Counted from the first letter of the stretch, positions 1 to 11,580 are shown. The stretch: DNA of 64,000 bases from Phylloscopus collybita (GCA_027886175.1 JAJNNQ010000026.1:17948001-18012000), one strand, 5' to 3'. Made by a program: numbers and translations. Notes: generated from the sequence alone by a model not told the origin.

Positions 1-975
1 GCAATATAGTTCCCTCAGGAAACAAAAAAGAGGTTTTACTGCATTCCGGATTTCCTTTCAGAAGCTTTTTGAAAATTACATATGCAATGGGTATTTCCAG
101 TTTAATCATATTTTAGACTTTTTAACTATTACTTAAAACTCAAATTCAGTGTAATCAGCCCATCTGTTAGCAATGGTTATAAAATTATGTTGAAGATTAA
201 AAATCTGATGCAGTGTCAATATGTCCTAGCATAATTAAGCTTGTTTTATGATGAATGACTAGGATATGGCTTTTGTCTACTTGAGCAGCTTTAAAGTGGG
301 AAACCTTTTGCAAGCTTAATGTACAAAGTGCAAAGATATGTACAGAACAACAAAAAAAGTAAAAGTTCAGATCCTCTATTCATAGACATGGTATCTTTAC
401 AGGCCTTTGGAAATGCCAGCAGAGCAATTCCACATTACAACCTAATTCACTGCATTTGTCAGTCCATCAAACACTATTTTGGTTCAACTCTTCTTCTTGC
501 AGAATGACACCAAAACATTTAAAAATGCAAATTTGCTAAATTCTTTATTTGTTTTAGAAAGGCCCAGCATGACCTGCATAGGCACTGCTGGAAAAATTAG
601 CACAGCATTTGCTTACATGAATTGAGGGTATTGCTAAAAATACTTACTCTGTTCTTCAGTAGTTGAAGCATTGCAACATTAACATTTTAAGCATTTTAAT
701 TCTGGTGTTACTGTGAAACTGCTATATATAATCATCTCTATTGGAAAACCATTCTTTATGTGGACACTTTATCCCTTTATAACGTGTGCTTGGGGGAAAA
801 AAACCCCTCATTTTGCAAAAATACAGCTGCATAAGTCCTTTATACAGAGTCTATGTGCTAAACTTCCTGCAGTCTTTCTCCCCTACAAACTCTGCCTGCA
901 GATGAAGTGTTTTAACCTTGCCCTCTTAATTTATTCTACATTTTAATTTTCAATAAACAGATGCCGCCTCTTTTC
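1..975 (+). other. Possible 3' end of neighbouring MMS22L transcript
   Basis: In human, MMS22L and KLHL32 face each other tail-to-tail with a small gap (remembered gene order). That predicts a plus-strand 3' end to the left of base 4964. The first ~950 bases are AT-rich without a convincing coding frame, although frame 2 is open from base 2 to a TAA at about 137. A plus-strand AATAAA sits at 952-957, followed by a TG-rich stretch (TTGTTTCCACATTGTTCC, then GGGTTGTTTCTGCATGTGTG). I could not match any MMS22L peptide, so this rests on position and the signal alone. Confidence 0.3.
952..957 (+). terminator. Candidate plus-strand polyadenylation signal
   Basis: An AATAAA lies in the context TTTTCAATAAACAG and is followed within about 30-70 nt by T- and TG-rich sequence, the usual layout of a vertebrate cleavage site. 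If real, it would end a plus-strand transcript converging on KLHL32. Confidence 0.35.
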
Positions 976-3900
976 GCGCTTGTTTCCACATTGTTCCACA
1001 TTCTGCCTGGGTTGTTTCTGCATGTGTGAATATTCAATTATCTGCTTCTCCACGATTCTGCAACTGATGTACTAAATGTCTGTACAGGTTTGGGGGAGGG
1101 TAACTGGGGAAGGCAAAATTTAGATGAAAAAGAGTTACAGAAGTTTCAGCTCTTCTGAGAGTCAGGATCTTGGCTCAAAAGCTGCTAAACTAAGAAGAAA
1201 ATCACAAGCCACAACTAGAAGTCAAAGAATGAGAAAACCATTACTGTACAGAAGCAGAACTGCTGCACACTGGCTCATAACATGTGAGTGTTTCTTTAGT
1301 CAGCACTTGGGTGTGAAATGCTCAAGAGACACCAAAGTGGCAGAAGAGGCTGTTGCTGCTGCTGCTGCTTGTGAAAATCAGGCATTTTATGGATTAAAAG
1401 CAGAAAGCAGGTGATTCACTTGTGGTTATTTATAGCTAAAAGCTGATAACACATTTTAGGACTCAAAGGTAAAGTATATATTTATATACTTTAATTAAAG
1501 CTATATAAAGGATACAATATTATTCTTTATGGGAGTAGCCTGAAAAAGATCAGAGAATAGCTCTTCAGTACAGCTCTTCAGGACCTTCTGGCCCAAAAGT
1601 CTTAGCTGCAGATATAAATAGCCTTAATGTGTAGATCTAAGGAGTTCAGGATGCGGAATTGCACTCTTCCAAACAGGACAGTCAGTCCCTGGTATGAACA
1701 CCTCTTTCTCTGAAGCAGTGGTGAGTTCTCACTGGTTGCAACTTGTCCCCTTACCTTGCACACTCCCAGCTGGATGACTTGTGATGGCATCTGCCTTTAC
1801 ACTGTGATGATCAGACTCTGGCAACAGAACCAGCAAGCACAGAAATAATATTCTTGTTCCGGACAGCTTTAAGGCTGTGTGGAAAAACTGAGCTAAACTG
1901 TGTGTCAGAGGTACTTACCAAAACCAGTAGGCTGGGTAGGGACAAAGGTTGGGTTCAGAGTTGTATGTCTGCCCAAAACAAACATATAATTTCTATAAAA
2001 TTTAGAACATCACGGGTGGATCAGGAGGTCACACACACAGCAACCATGGCAGTTTTAGAAGGCAGAGACATTCAATGGATGAATGGCAGAGGATGGCAGA
2101 GCCAGGACACGGTGATTCAGAAACCAGCTCACCAGGCAGCCTTTGCAGGAGTCCTGCACAGCTGCAGGTGGCAGGTGGAGCCAGCCTTGCTCCCTGATCC
2201 TCACTCCTTCCAGCTGAGATCCCCTCAGCCACAGCAGGGTGCTCTCTCTCTGCTGTTGCATCCACACTGTTCCCTTTTCTTACCTGGCACTAATTAACTG
2301 GGTTTTGCTCATCTGGCAAGGGCTATGAGGCATTTTCTGACTTCAGGTGCAACAAAGCACCCTCCATCTGTCCTGTAGGTCCTGCAAGAAAAGCAGAAAG
2401 ACCCAGATAGGAAAGTGTGACACAAAAACTTAAAAGACAAAGAGGTTGCTGTGAAAGACCTCTGTAATCAGTGGAGCCTAATGATTAAAAGCCAGAGCAG
2501 GATCTGGACACTAATAGGAGCATATGTGTTGTCCTGAGGCTCTGTGGCAGAGGTACCCCTAACCAATATAATGCAATTGCACAGCTGTTTAAAACTGCCA
2601 TTCACAGTGCAGACAATTGGTGACAACAGCCAGAGCAGTAGAAGTGTCTAAAGGGCAGAACAAACATGATAAATATCTTTCTTGCCTTTCAGACCTCAAA
2701 CCAAGAGGCACATGCTGCTTTGCATGAAGAAGCTCTTCCCCTCTGCTTTTCAAACCCAGTCCACTGCTGCCACTTTCTGTTGCTGCTCAGCAGTCATCTT
2801 GATCCATCCTAGTCCCTCCCCTTGCCCTCCAGAAGCAGCAGTTTAGAAATTATTCCATAGCTGTGGTAAGCTATCCGACCTAGGAATAAAAGTCTCCAAA
2901 CTAAGCTGAGACACAAAACACACTTTGCACAATTGTCCAGAAGTGCCCTGGGCTTTACAAACACAGAGTGTCAGTTCTACCCCCTGAAACAAAAGTGGCT
3001 CACTCACCTGGTGTGGTACCTCTGGGATGAGACTCAAAGCCCCTGCGCACCTTTTGATTATTTTAGCCACCCTCCTCTTGAAAATGAGACATGTACTCCA
3101 TCACACCTAAGTCAAAGTTTGAATACTTAATCTGGCTTGGGCCTTGCAGCCCACACAGGAAAACAATTTCTGTAAATGAACTGTTCAGAGACCTGTCCCT
3201 TGCATGCAGATTTCCAGAAGACAAAACAAATTTAAACAAGAAATTAAAATATGTCTTGATGAACAGCCTATCCAGCTCCCACACAGCACAGAGAAGAGTC
3301 CTGCCTTGCTATAGGCATGCTTGGTGCACAGAGGGGAGATGGTGTTAGCAACTCGAGTCGGTGTGCCAGGCAAAGACTGTGCAGCTGCAGCTCTGCTCGA
3401 GGCAACGAAAGTGAGAAAGCTCAGCAAAAAAAAAAAAAAAAAAAAAAAGAAAAACCCAACCATAAAATATTCTAACCTGATAAGTATGGAAAAGGAAAGG
3501 TGATGTTCCACCTGTACGCTGCCCAGTGGGAGACAGAAACGATAATAAAGTTACCTCCCTGTAATCAGATCCTTAAAAGTTAAAAGGCAGTTTTGATTAG
3601 AAAGTGCTGCTCACTGACCAAAGTCAAACCTGTTCCTGTCCAGCAGGCACGGGCTCTGCTGCAGCACATTCCACGTGTGGCATTAGCAGGAGCATCAGCA
3701 GCAATTTGATAGGTCTGCTCAGGCAGCACAGTGGCAGGGAACTGATCAGTAGGTAAGGCAGAGAAGTGCAGAGTATCCATAAATCAGAACTAGAGAAAGA
3801 TTTAATTACATGCTTGGTTAATATTTACAAACATTGACATTTTTGTTCAATATGTAAATAAAACACAGAGATAAGAGACAGGGGCTGCAGTAGCCAAGCA

Positions 3901-4560
3901 AAGCCAAAATATACCAGTTAGAGTATTTGCTGTGAGCTGGCATATGCCTGGAGAGTGGAATGGAGACACACTATATAAACTGAAAGAATAAATAAATAAA
4001 TATTGACATTGTTCTACACCTGTTTAGCCTCTGGAGAGCAGTGATTTGTGGGACCATATGTTGGACAAAATGAGACTGTTCATTGATAATTGTAAATGTG
4101 GTGACCCCTTGCAAACTGGATATGAAAAATATTAAGTAAATGGCACATTTTAATTATACAGTAAAGAGGCTGATCTCCACCATTAAAAGACTGCAGCTGT
4201 CAGGAAGAATTGATCATATGACAGAAGGTAACATTTATTTGGACCTTGGTAAATGACATCCCAAACAATCTCTAGATTCTCAGACAAACACATTCAGTTC
4301 ATACTTGAGTTTAACCATGAGGCTTCATTTTCTTTGCCTTTCAGCTGAGACAATTTTTATCTGTTCCTCATATCCTATAGGGGTTGTTTGTTTTTTATTT
4401 TTGTTTTAATCTCTTCTGAAGTATTTAAATTTCAAATGAAGTAGTATTAAATGAGAAACTGTAAACGATGGATTTCGGAATTGGAAGTCAACACATTTGT
4501 TATTCTTTTTGCCAAAGGTACTGAGTAAGTTGCATAATTAGCACAGTATTATATCATGTT
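976..4560. other. Intergenic or distal 3' UTR sequence with no supported gene
   Basis: No exon, splice-bounded frame or recognised repeat family was found. The longest open stretch (1854-2297, 147 codons on the plus strand) has low-complexity, unconserved-looking composition. A 23-base A run lies at 3426-3448 and a short AAAT tract near 3988-4000. Part of the right side may belong to a longer KLHL32 3' UTR. Confidence 0.5.
3426..3448 (+). repeat. Poly(A) tract
   Basis: A run of 23 A, then a further A-rich stretch. It could be the tail of an old retrotransposed sequence: the ~110 bases before it are more GC-rich (ACTCGAGTCGG, GCTCTGCTCGAGG) than the surroundings. I could not identify a source or a target-site duplication. 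Confidence 0.8.
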
Positions 4561-4581
4561 TGTCAACATAAACACAGCTTT

Positions 4582-4587
4582 TTTATT
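4582..4587 (-). terminator. Candidate polyadenylation signal for KLHL32
   Basis: TTTATT on the plus strand reads AATAAA on the minus strand. It is the first canonical hexamer after the stop codon, and the following minus-strand sequence contains a TGTTTATGTTG stretch that could act as the downstream U/GU element. No transcript evidence is available here. Confidence 0.35.
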
Positions 4588-4963
4588 GTCTTCGAAAGCG
4601 CCACTGGTGAACAACCGAATGTGCAGACTCCAAAGAGCAGCAGCCCAGGAAGAGCTGAGAGCATCCACAATGCCTGACAAAGTTGCATAAGGAAATGAAG
4701 AAGACACGTAGCAAACAGTCACCAGCAGAAATGCACAGCGCTCTCACCGATCTGCTTCTACGTCTGAGGCCGAGGAGAGAAACAGCACACAGGCTTTGTA
4801 ACTCCTGCCTGCCTGCCGTGATCCGACTTTAAGACAAATGTGTGATGGTAAAGCAGCAGTCCAAGTGGATTGATTCTTCTCACTGACCCAGAGAAACCCT
4901 TCTATACACAGGGTTTGATGTCTTCCCCCTCCACTTCTGGTTCTGTGAAGCGCAAGGAATGTG
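4582..4963 (-). other. KLHL32: KLHL32 proximal 3' UTR (end uncertain)
   Basis: The sequence to the left of the TGA at 4964 must be the start of the 3' UTR. The nearest canonical AATAAA on the minus strand is at 4582-4587, about 380 nt past the stop, followed by a T/G-rich stretch on that strand. Other AATAAA hexamers on the minus strand lie at about 4394-4399 and 4234-4239, so the true end may be further left and more than one site may be used. Confidence 0.5.
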
Positions 4964-5125
4964 TCACATTGTGCCAATCCTGTGGTGAGGCACTTGCAGA
5001 GTCTGAAGGTTGGGGCACGTGAAGTAAGGAGCTGGAAGAAAGCAGGCTGCTATTCCATTGGATGCGAAGGGGAGCGTAGGCCCATAGAATATCTCTTCCT
5101 TCCCCTCCTTGCTTACATCCAGCAC
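4964..5125 (-). CDS. KLHL32: KLHL32 terminal coding exon with stop codon
   Basis: The last coding exon was found by homology. The acceptor CATGCAG/GTGCTGGATG lies just above 5125. The exon then runs 53 codons to a TGA at 4964-4966. It reads VLDVSKEGKEEIFYGPTLPF, a middle containing ASNGIAACFLPAPYF, and ends VPHHRIGTM. This closes the propeller and forms the short conserved C-terminal tail. In my memory the human protein ends GTI rather than GTM, and has REGKEEV where this has KEGKEEI; these are conservative changes. The six visible exons then total 483 residues, so the missing N-terminus is about 137 residues if the usual 620-residue length holds. Confidence 0.94.
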   Translation of the reverse strand: MLDVSKEGKEEIFYGPTLPFASNGIAACFLPAPYFTCPNLQTLQVPHHRIGTM

Positions 5126-6920
5126 CTGCATGGCAAGGCATACAAAATATTTTTGGCATCACAGAAGAAAGCTGAAACAAATTTGCTGGCACCCACCTCA
5201 TGTATTTACTATTAATCCCAGTGGAAAGGTAGTTTCAGATAATTTTTAGATTATTTATGGATCTGGTGATCCATTTGCTGTTTTCATCACCCAACCCAAA
5301 ACCTGAGTGCTTGGGCACTCAGGAGCAATGACATTGGACCCTGCTTCCTGGCAGGAGAATGTGCAGCTGTGCAAGTGGGTTACTCTGCACAGAAGGGCTC
5401 CTGTTAGCACACAGCACAAATTGTCTGCCAGCTCCAAGGTATTTAGGGGGCACAGAAGCTCTGTGGAAGATGGGAATGCCAAATAAATGACTGACTTAAA
5501 GTAAGTAAAGGTATTTGAAAAAAGTAGAATTTTTTCTTCCAGAGGAGAGAGCAACCTCAGTTTTCCTCAGTTGGAAGATAAAAGGGCTAGTTTTGCTGGT
5601 TAAAGCCAGGCACACTGCCAACAGCTGAGGAGGGACAGCACACACAGCTCTGCCAAATCACTCATTATTTTCTTTTCTCTGTTATGTGGGGACTGTCAGG
5701 CAGGCTGCCAGTTCACCACCAGTCTGGGGATGTGGACAAATGTCCATTTAAGAAAGCAAGATCCCAGGATTATTTTTGCTTGTCACTAAGCCGTATTTAA
5801 ACCCAGGTGCAATACTGCAAAGTACCTGTTGATTATAAACGAGCTCACTGACGGAGCACAGCTGCTACCTCTATACTGTGCTATGACTCCATCTAAGCAT
5901 TACATGTCAGCTATATCCAAGCCAGCCTGAAGGACTTTTCCAATAAAGTTTTTGGTACGGTATCCAACAACTTGCTAAAACACAATTATACTAATGACCA
6001 GAACATGTTTTTAACTGTTTATCTTGCATTATCTTACTCTTTACAAATTCATACTACTAAGTGTTCATTATAAGAACTATTAGCTTGGCAACCTAATATA
6101 TTCCTTTCTTATGCTAAGCCTAACTTTTAGTCTTATGGGACAGTTTGGAGGTGAAATTCTAAAATCCAAAAAGCTGGAAGCTAATAAAAATGTTCTTTAT
6201 CAGCAAAAGTGCAGAAACTGAGATATAAATTAAGAGTTTCTGTCTTTAACTGCCCATCTGGTCACAAAGCAGTGGCAGAACTGCTTCACTCAGAAACATG
6301 CAGAAAGATAAGAATTCCTAATTACTGTGCTAAAATACCTGAAAGCCATGGATCTGCAGGTGAGCTGCTTTTATAAAAGACAGGAGAGCAGAAGAGTTTG
6401 CTGGACAACCTATTGCCTAGAGCAGGGATCAAAAAACTTCCATGGAAGCTTTAAAGCAGCAAGCAGTAGGGCAGGTCGCAGGCTGGCTTCACTTGGTCAA
6501 TGAACAACTCGTTAACTCGGCTGCCCTTTAGAAACACAACTTGGAAAGAAAATAAAAATCCCAATATGGGCTTGAAAACTTCTTAGGCCCATCATCCATT
6601 TCTGTAACCCTTTTAATTTTGAACTTGACTGTGTAACCTGTGAATATATACACATTATTTTATTCAAACCTTGCCAAAGGAAAGACAATTCAACCCTGGT
6701 TTACTGGAATATCTTAGAGGAATTGCATCTCTTGGCTTGTCTGAAAATACTTTTAATCTCTACAGTATTTCCTCTCTGTTTATGCAGGTTTAGTGGCTGC
6801 ATAAGAAATATCCTTAATCTCTCCACTTCACATGTACCTTCCTTTTTTAATAACTACGGTGCAAAACTTATACTTGCAAAATTATTGGAAAAGACTTTAA
6901 AAGAAACCTAAATTGCTCAC
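5126..6920 (-). other. KLHL32: KLHL32 intron (last)
   Basis: Intron between the 95-nt exon and the terminal exon; donor GTGAGC at 6915-6920, acceptor CATGCAG ending at 5126. The polypyrimidine tract is weak. No repeat or other gene recognised inside. Confidence 0.85.
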
Positions 6921-7015
6921 CTGGATACATGCCAAAGGCTCATTTGTCCAAATCGAATAGCCACCAACTAAATATATTCTACCATTGTGGACAGCAACTC
7001 CAGACTCATTTTGAC
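6921..7015 (-). CDS. KLHL32: KLHL32 exon: kelch blade 6
   Basis: The 95-nt exon enters in phase 1 and leaves in phase 0. The acceptor is GCTTTAG/GTCAAAATG and the donor CCAG/GTGAGC. With the preceding base it encodes 32 codons starting GQNESGVAVHNGRIYLVGGY and ending SIWTNEPLACIQ, about residues 536-567. LVGG is the sixth and last double-glycine signature. An open frame extends on both sides (6897-7403), but only these 95 bases have consensus splice borders and match KLHL32; the rest is intron read-through. Confidence 0.95.
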
Positions 7016-7894
7016 CTAAAGCAAAGAAGGAAATAGAAACCACTTTCAGTGCTGAATTAACCCTTTTAACACCGAGTGCTGTAATGGGATGCAAACACTC
7101 CTGGCAGTAACTTGACTGTTTCAGAATTCCCAACGTGTTGGAGTGAAGGTGAGGCGTGGGGGCAGTTCTTTTCTCTCTGCAGGAGCCCTGCCTGATGCTG
7201 ACCAGATGAGCGTTAATGTGGCTGTGCAGGGGACCATCTGCTCCCTCCTCACGTGTGTCACAGGTGACGGGCACGGTCCCCACCTGCCCCTCAGCCTCCA
7301 TCAGACACAAACAACCAAGCACCCAGAGAGGCTGAGGGCCCCTCAGGTGCTGCCCACACCTGTTCAGCCCTGCTCCTCCAGGTACAAGTACAGTGAAAAG
7401 CACAGGAGCTGCTGTGCAAGTTCATCCTCACAGCAACGGTCTCCCAAGAAGTTTGGAGAAGGAAATTTTTTGAAGAAAAAATATGGCCCCAAAATGATCT
7501 GCACTACACAGTTCACCAGCCACATTTACTGCAAGTTGTACTGACAGAAAGAAAGGCTTAGATAGCTTCTTAAGGCGCAGGTTGTGGAAACAACCTGGAG
7601 GCAGTGGAGAGGAGGCTGCCTCACAGCATTTAGTGGGACAGGGTCAGCTCCAGAATGAGGAGGGCACCTGCGGTGCCAGGGTTTTGCAGTTGCAAATCAG
7701 ATGACATCCTTCTCAAAGGCTGTCAGTTCCTCCACATAATAATTAACTAGTGAGCAAAAGACACATGAAGAACTAGTTCTGTTTGACCGTGTGTAATTCC
7801 TTTTTAATCTATGTCTCTCTCCCTAGTATCCATCAAGTAAGTACTCTGATGGCCTGACTTGGAAACCAAGCAACCTTACAGTTGGTGCTCTTCT

Positions 7895-8508
7895 AAGAAA
7901 GTGTCACATGCCTGTCTGGAAGCATGGTTCAGAGAGGTGATTCTGCCCCTCTATTCCACTCTGATGAGACCCCACCAGGAGTGCTGTGTCCAGCTCTGGG
8001 GACCTCCCTACAGGAAGGACAATGACCTGTTGGAGCAAGTCCAGAGGAGGCCACCAAGTTGATTAGAGAGATGGAGCATCTTGATTAGAGTTGATTAGAG
8101 AGATGGAGCATCTCTCCTATGATGAAAGGCTGAGAGAATTGGGGTCTGTTCAGCCTGAAAAAGAGAACGCTTCAGCATGACCTAATTGTGGCCTTCCACT
8201 ACCAGCAGAGAGCCTACCAGAAAGCTGGAGAGGGAGTTTTTAAAAGGGCATGTAGTGGCAGGACAAGGGGCACTGGCTTCAAACTGGGGGTGAGTAGGTT
8301 TAGATTACATATTAGGAAGAAAGTCTTTACTGTGAGGGTGGTGAGACTGCCCAGAGAACTTGTGGCTGCCCAGTCCCAGGAAGTGCTCAAGGTTGAATGG
8401 GACTTTGAGCAACCTGGGTCTAGTGGGAGACGTCCCTGCCCATGGCAGGGGGTTGCAACTAGATGATCTTTAAGGTGCCTTTCAACACAAATCATTCTAT
8501 GATTCTAT
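7895..8508 (+). mobile_element. CR1 LINE 3' fragment
   Basis: CR1 (chicken repeat 1) is the dominant non-LTR retrotransposon of birds. This 5'-truncated copy translates in pieces to the typical end of the reverse-transcriptase ORF (for example [15 protein letters not shown] and DLLEQVQRR). It continues through the conserved 3' region (GAAGAAAGTCTTTACTGTGAGGG; GCAGGGGGTTGCAACTAGATG) and ends in the family's 8-mer terminus, ATTCTATGATTCTAT, at 8494-8508. Frames are broken, so it is inactive. An internal 32-bp duplication lies at 8059-8122. Confidence 0.9.
8059..8113 (+). repeat. Short tandem duplication inside CR1
   Basis: A 23-base segment beginning TTGATTAGAGAGATGGAGC occurs at 8059-8081 and again at 8091-8113, an offset of 32 bases. 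It looks like a slippage duplication private to this copy. Confidence 0.85.
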
Positions 8509-9191
8509 CTCTCCCTGGGATTCAAGGGGATACTACATCTGGGAATTATATCAGGTGGAGGTGAACTTGGGTGAACTGGGTCGCAGGGACAATGAGCTGC
8601 AGTGTTTTGCAAGTTCCAGCTGTAACAGTTCTTCCTAATAAGTCCAGAAAACTTTACAAACCCTATAGTTAACTAAGTGCTGAATTAATTTCTGACTTGA
8701 TGGAATTCCAACAAGGACACGTCCTTTTGGGTAATTTATTAAGGTACCATTTAGAAATAAGCAAGAGTTAACAGATTTCAGTGAAAGCTTTGCCCTATAA
8801 TGCCAGCAGAAACCATTAAAAATGATGTTACATGGTAAAGACACATCAGTTTCTTGTACACTCAAACAGGGAGCTACACCAATACCACAGGCAAGCTTTT
8901 TGAGAATTAAAAGACAGTACTGGTAATATTATGACGAATCATTTTTGACTGCTTAATTAAATGAAAATTATCTGCACCGTCTTCAAAATTTAATGCACAA
9001 TGTGCTAAAACAAGTGTTTTGTAGACACCACTGAATGCCAGAACTGTAATGAAGTCTCTTCTTGGCTAACAGTGGTCCCTAAATTGGAAGCATTTGTAGC
9101 AAAGTCATGGAGTTCCACATACTAAAGGCATCTAGAGGGAAAAGATGTTGCAGTTCAACAGCAGTGAGTTCCCTTGTTGCACAATGCTCAC

Positions 9192-9384
9192 CTGTCAGCA
9201 TGTTGAAGCTGCAACGGGTCCACTGGTCGGCGTCTATGCTGTAGGAGTCTATGTGACGGACCAGGATCCGATCGTTGTTGTAGTCCAGGTCATTCCCGCC
9301 CAGCACGTACAGCTTCCTTTGGACAGCGGCCATGGAGTGATACACTCTCCTCTGCAGCATCGGGCTACGGCTCAGCCACTTATT
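9192..9384 (-). CDS. KLHL32: KLHL32 exon: kelch blades 4-5
   Basis: The exon is 193 nt, enters in phase 0 and leaves after one base. The acceptor CTCTTTGCAG/AAT is strong and the donor is ACAG/GTGAGC. It encodes about residues 472-536: NKWLSRSPMLQRRVYHSMAA, then the fifth signature YVLGG (about 497-501), the loop NDLDYNNDRILVRHIDSYSI, and QWTRCSFNMLTG. The pattern arginine-histidine, GG, tyrosine, tryptophan is that of a kelch blade. An open frame reads past the donor to 9079, but that tail (after LTG) is intron. The sequence is uninterrupted and closely matches the family member. Confidence 0.96.
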
Positions 9385-10419
9385 CTGCAAAGAGAGAGAG
9401 CTTGTCTAAGCACTGCTCAAAGACACACCTATAGTGGCAGTGCAATGAACAGCAGCACAGTACTGGTTTCTTCTCACCCTTGGTCAGAAATCACAAGTGC
9501 ATACGCTGGTTCTGTTCATATGCCAGACATGTGTGTTGGTTGCACCACTGAATAAGGATTGAAAGTGGACTTTCAACACACCATTTACAGTTCTCACATT
9601 TAAGTTCATTAATTTAATGGCACTTCTTGCTCTATTTTTTTTGTCTACCTCATCAGGTTTCAAAGGCCTTTTTTTTTTTTTTTCTTTATAACTCAGTAGC
9701 AAATTCTCCTTAAATCAGACTATTAAATGTCTCTTTTGTATACAGTGCTAAAATTATCTGTACCAATGAGCTCTGTTATGAGAGAAGAGACATTCTTCTG
9801 CCTTTCGTTATTCAGAAGCTTATTTGATCTTATCCTTAGGGAATAAAGCAACAGGAAAAATAATTTCCTAAAGAATCTTCTCAAGTGATTCATTTGGTTT
9901 AATGTCAACCCCTTATTTGTGGCAACTTACAAAGTTACAACCTTTTGCATATTTTTCTTACTCATTAACAATACTCAAGAATTTTACCTGTTTAGGGGAG
10001 AGGCAGAAAGACATGGAAGACAAGGGATTAAAGCAGAGTATTTTATACCTGAGAAAACAATTGCTCCTGCTATGCCTTCCAAATCAAACCTGGCAACGGA
10101 TAAGATTAATTTAAGTGGAGGAAGTTAAAAATCTCTGAGGAAATTTTTTGTGATACATGTGCAGCAACTCCAGAGCCTCTAAGCCTTCTGCCTTTTAACC
10201 TCCGCAATATATAGCTATACATTTCAATGTGTAATAGTTGAGTATTAGGCATTAATGTTTGCATTAGTAGTCCAGTCTCTTAACACCAGACTATAGACAC
10301 CATCTGCTTTGCAAAGCCTGCCTGCATCCCCTGATTATATCTTTAGCTTCCTCCACTGCAGTGCCTGCCAGGTGAGCCTCAAAGCACTGCAAAGGCAGCG
10401 AAACAGAGGGGCCTGGCAG

Positions 10420-10870
10420 GGTCATTTCTAATAAGGCGGTGTGTGAATACTAATCAGTGGTGGGGAAGCAGAGGTCAGCCCAGCCGGCTTGTTGGCAGGT
10501 AGCTGTGTGCTCGGTGGCAGATGGCAGGCATTATCGACTCGCCACAAAGGCCTCACGCAGGAGCAGGCGCTGGGGCTCCCTGATAGAGCTATTGAGATTC
10601 CGTGCGAGATGCAAGCAGATGTGATGGTTTCCAGTACCCACCGTAAACAATATGCCAGCAGAATTTTTAAAAAGAGCCTGTGTGTACAAACACGAGGCAG
10701 ACATCGGTTGGAGAATGCGAGTGCACAATGGCTCTGTAACTCTTCACGCGCCAGGCCGGGTTCCTCGCCGTCAGCGCGGCGCGCTGAGGCAGCCCCAGCA
10801 CCGGCATTTTGGGGTGCAACTTTCACATCGGCAAGTGAAGAATCCAAGTGAAATGTACACAGCAGAGACA
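10420..10870. promoter_or_regulatory. CpG-rich intronic block, candidate regulatory element
   Basis: About two dozen CpG dinucleotides occur in 450 bases, while the flanking intron is nearly CpG-free. The densest part is at 10745-10795 (CACGCGCCAGGCCGG, then TCAGCGCGGCGCGCTGAGG). It does not resemble CR1 or an LTR I know, and no frame looks coding. CpG retention in a bird intron suggests a germline-unmethylated element such as an enhancer or alternative promoter. This is a compositional inference only. Confidence 0.4.
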
Positions 10871-11513
10871 TGCTATCCAACCAAATACGTGTCCCCCTCA
10901 CAAGCAAAGTAAGATTGCTGCCTGTACTTGCTACTCGGGTTTAGGACAGCCAGCGTTTGTAGTCAATGATAAAACTGCACCTCCAAAAGAACGAGGCAGG
11001 TGTGTCATCTCCTGCTTTCTGCTTCAGGCCTCCTCTGTGCTACGGTTTAAAAAGTCAGTGGGAACCACATAGGAGTATCTCCTGGCACAATTTTGTTCCA
11101 AATACAGCAATCAAAGCCCCTATCCTACAATCAGAAAAGTCAATACTCTTCCACGTGGGTGTAAATCAGGCTATGCAACTCTGATTGCAAGCTTAGGACT
11201 TTTAATTCCTAATACAAGCAAGAGGGCATAACCATGCCCTAACCCTCTGAAATGGTTACTGAGCTGTGCTAACCTAATCAAAACACATACATAATGTATG
11301 AAATAATCCCTAAAAGATATTTTAGGTGCTTGGGTAATGAAATGATAGGCACCCTTGCAGTCAGCAGAGTAAGTCACAGCCAGGTAGTACAGTTCTCAAA
11401 GTATTCAGGAAACAAAAGGCCCATATATGCAATTCAAAACAGAAATGCCAATGACAAGGAGTGGTTTTGGAACACTGACTTTGAGTATACATTGCCCAGG
11501 GCTGCTGGATTAC

Positions 11514-11580
11514 CAAAAAAAAAAAACCAAAAAAAACCACCCACAAAAAAAAAACCCCCCAAAAAAACAACCAAGCAAAA
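11514..11580 (+). repeat. A/C-rich low-complexity tract
   Basis: Long A runs broken by CC and CCCCCC blocks (for example CCACCCACAAAAAAAAAACC) lie about 250 bases left of the 59-nt exon, on the transcript's downstream side. Confidence 0.8.

Larger units (their letters stand above)
7016..9191 (-). other. KLHL32: KLHL32 intron with CR1 insertion
   Basis: Intron between the 193-nt and 95-nt exons; donor GTGAGC just below 9192, acceptor GCTTTAG just above 7015. It contains a plus-strand (antisense to the gene) CR1 fragment at about 7895-8508. The 7140-7440 part is comparatively GC-rich and open in the plus strand but has no recognisable product. Confidence 0.85.

Noticed and set aside
1..137. 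Frame-2 open stretch at the left edge as the MMS22L terminal coding exon
   Set aside because: Only about 44 codons, no peptide that I can match to MMS22L, and two reading frames are similarly open; kept only as a possible 3' UTR.
1854..2297. 147-codon plus-strand open frame left of KLHL32
   Set aside because: No known domain, no splice-like borders, composition like translated non-coding DNA, and overlapping open frames on the other strand.
6897..7403. 168-codon minus-strand open frame as one long exon
   Set aside because: Only 6921-7015 matches KLHL32 and has consensus acceptor and donor; the rest is intron read-through.
10428..10907. Long overlapping open frames (up to 159 codons) on both strands
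   Set aside because: High GC lowers the number of stops. Frames are open in several phases at once and match no protein; better explained as the CpG-rich block.
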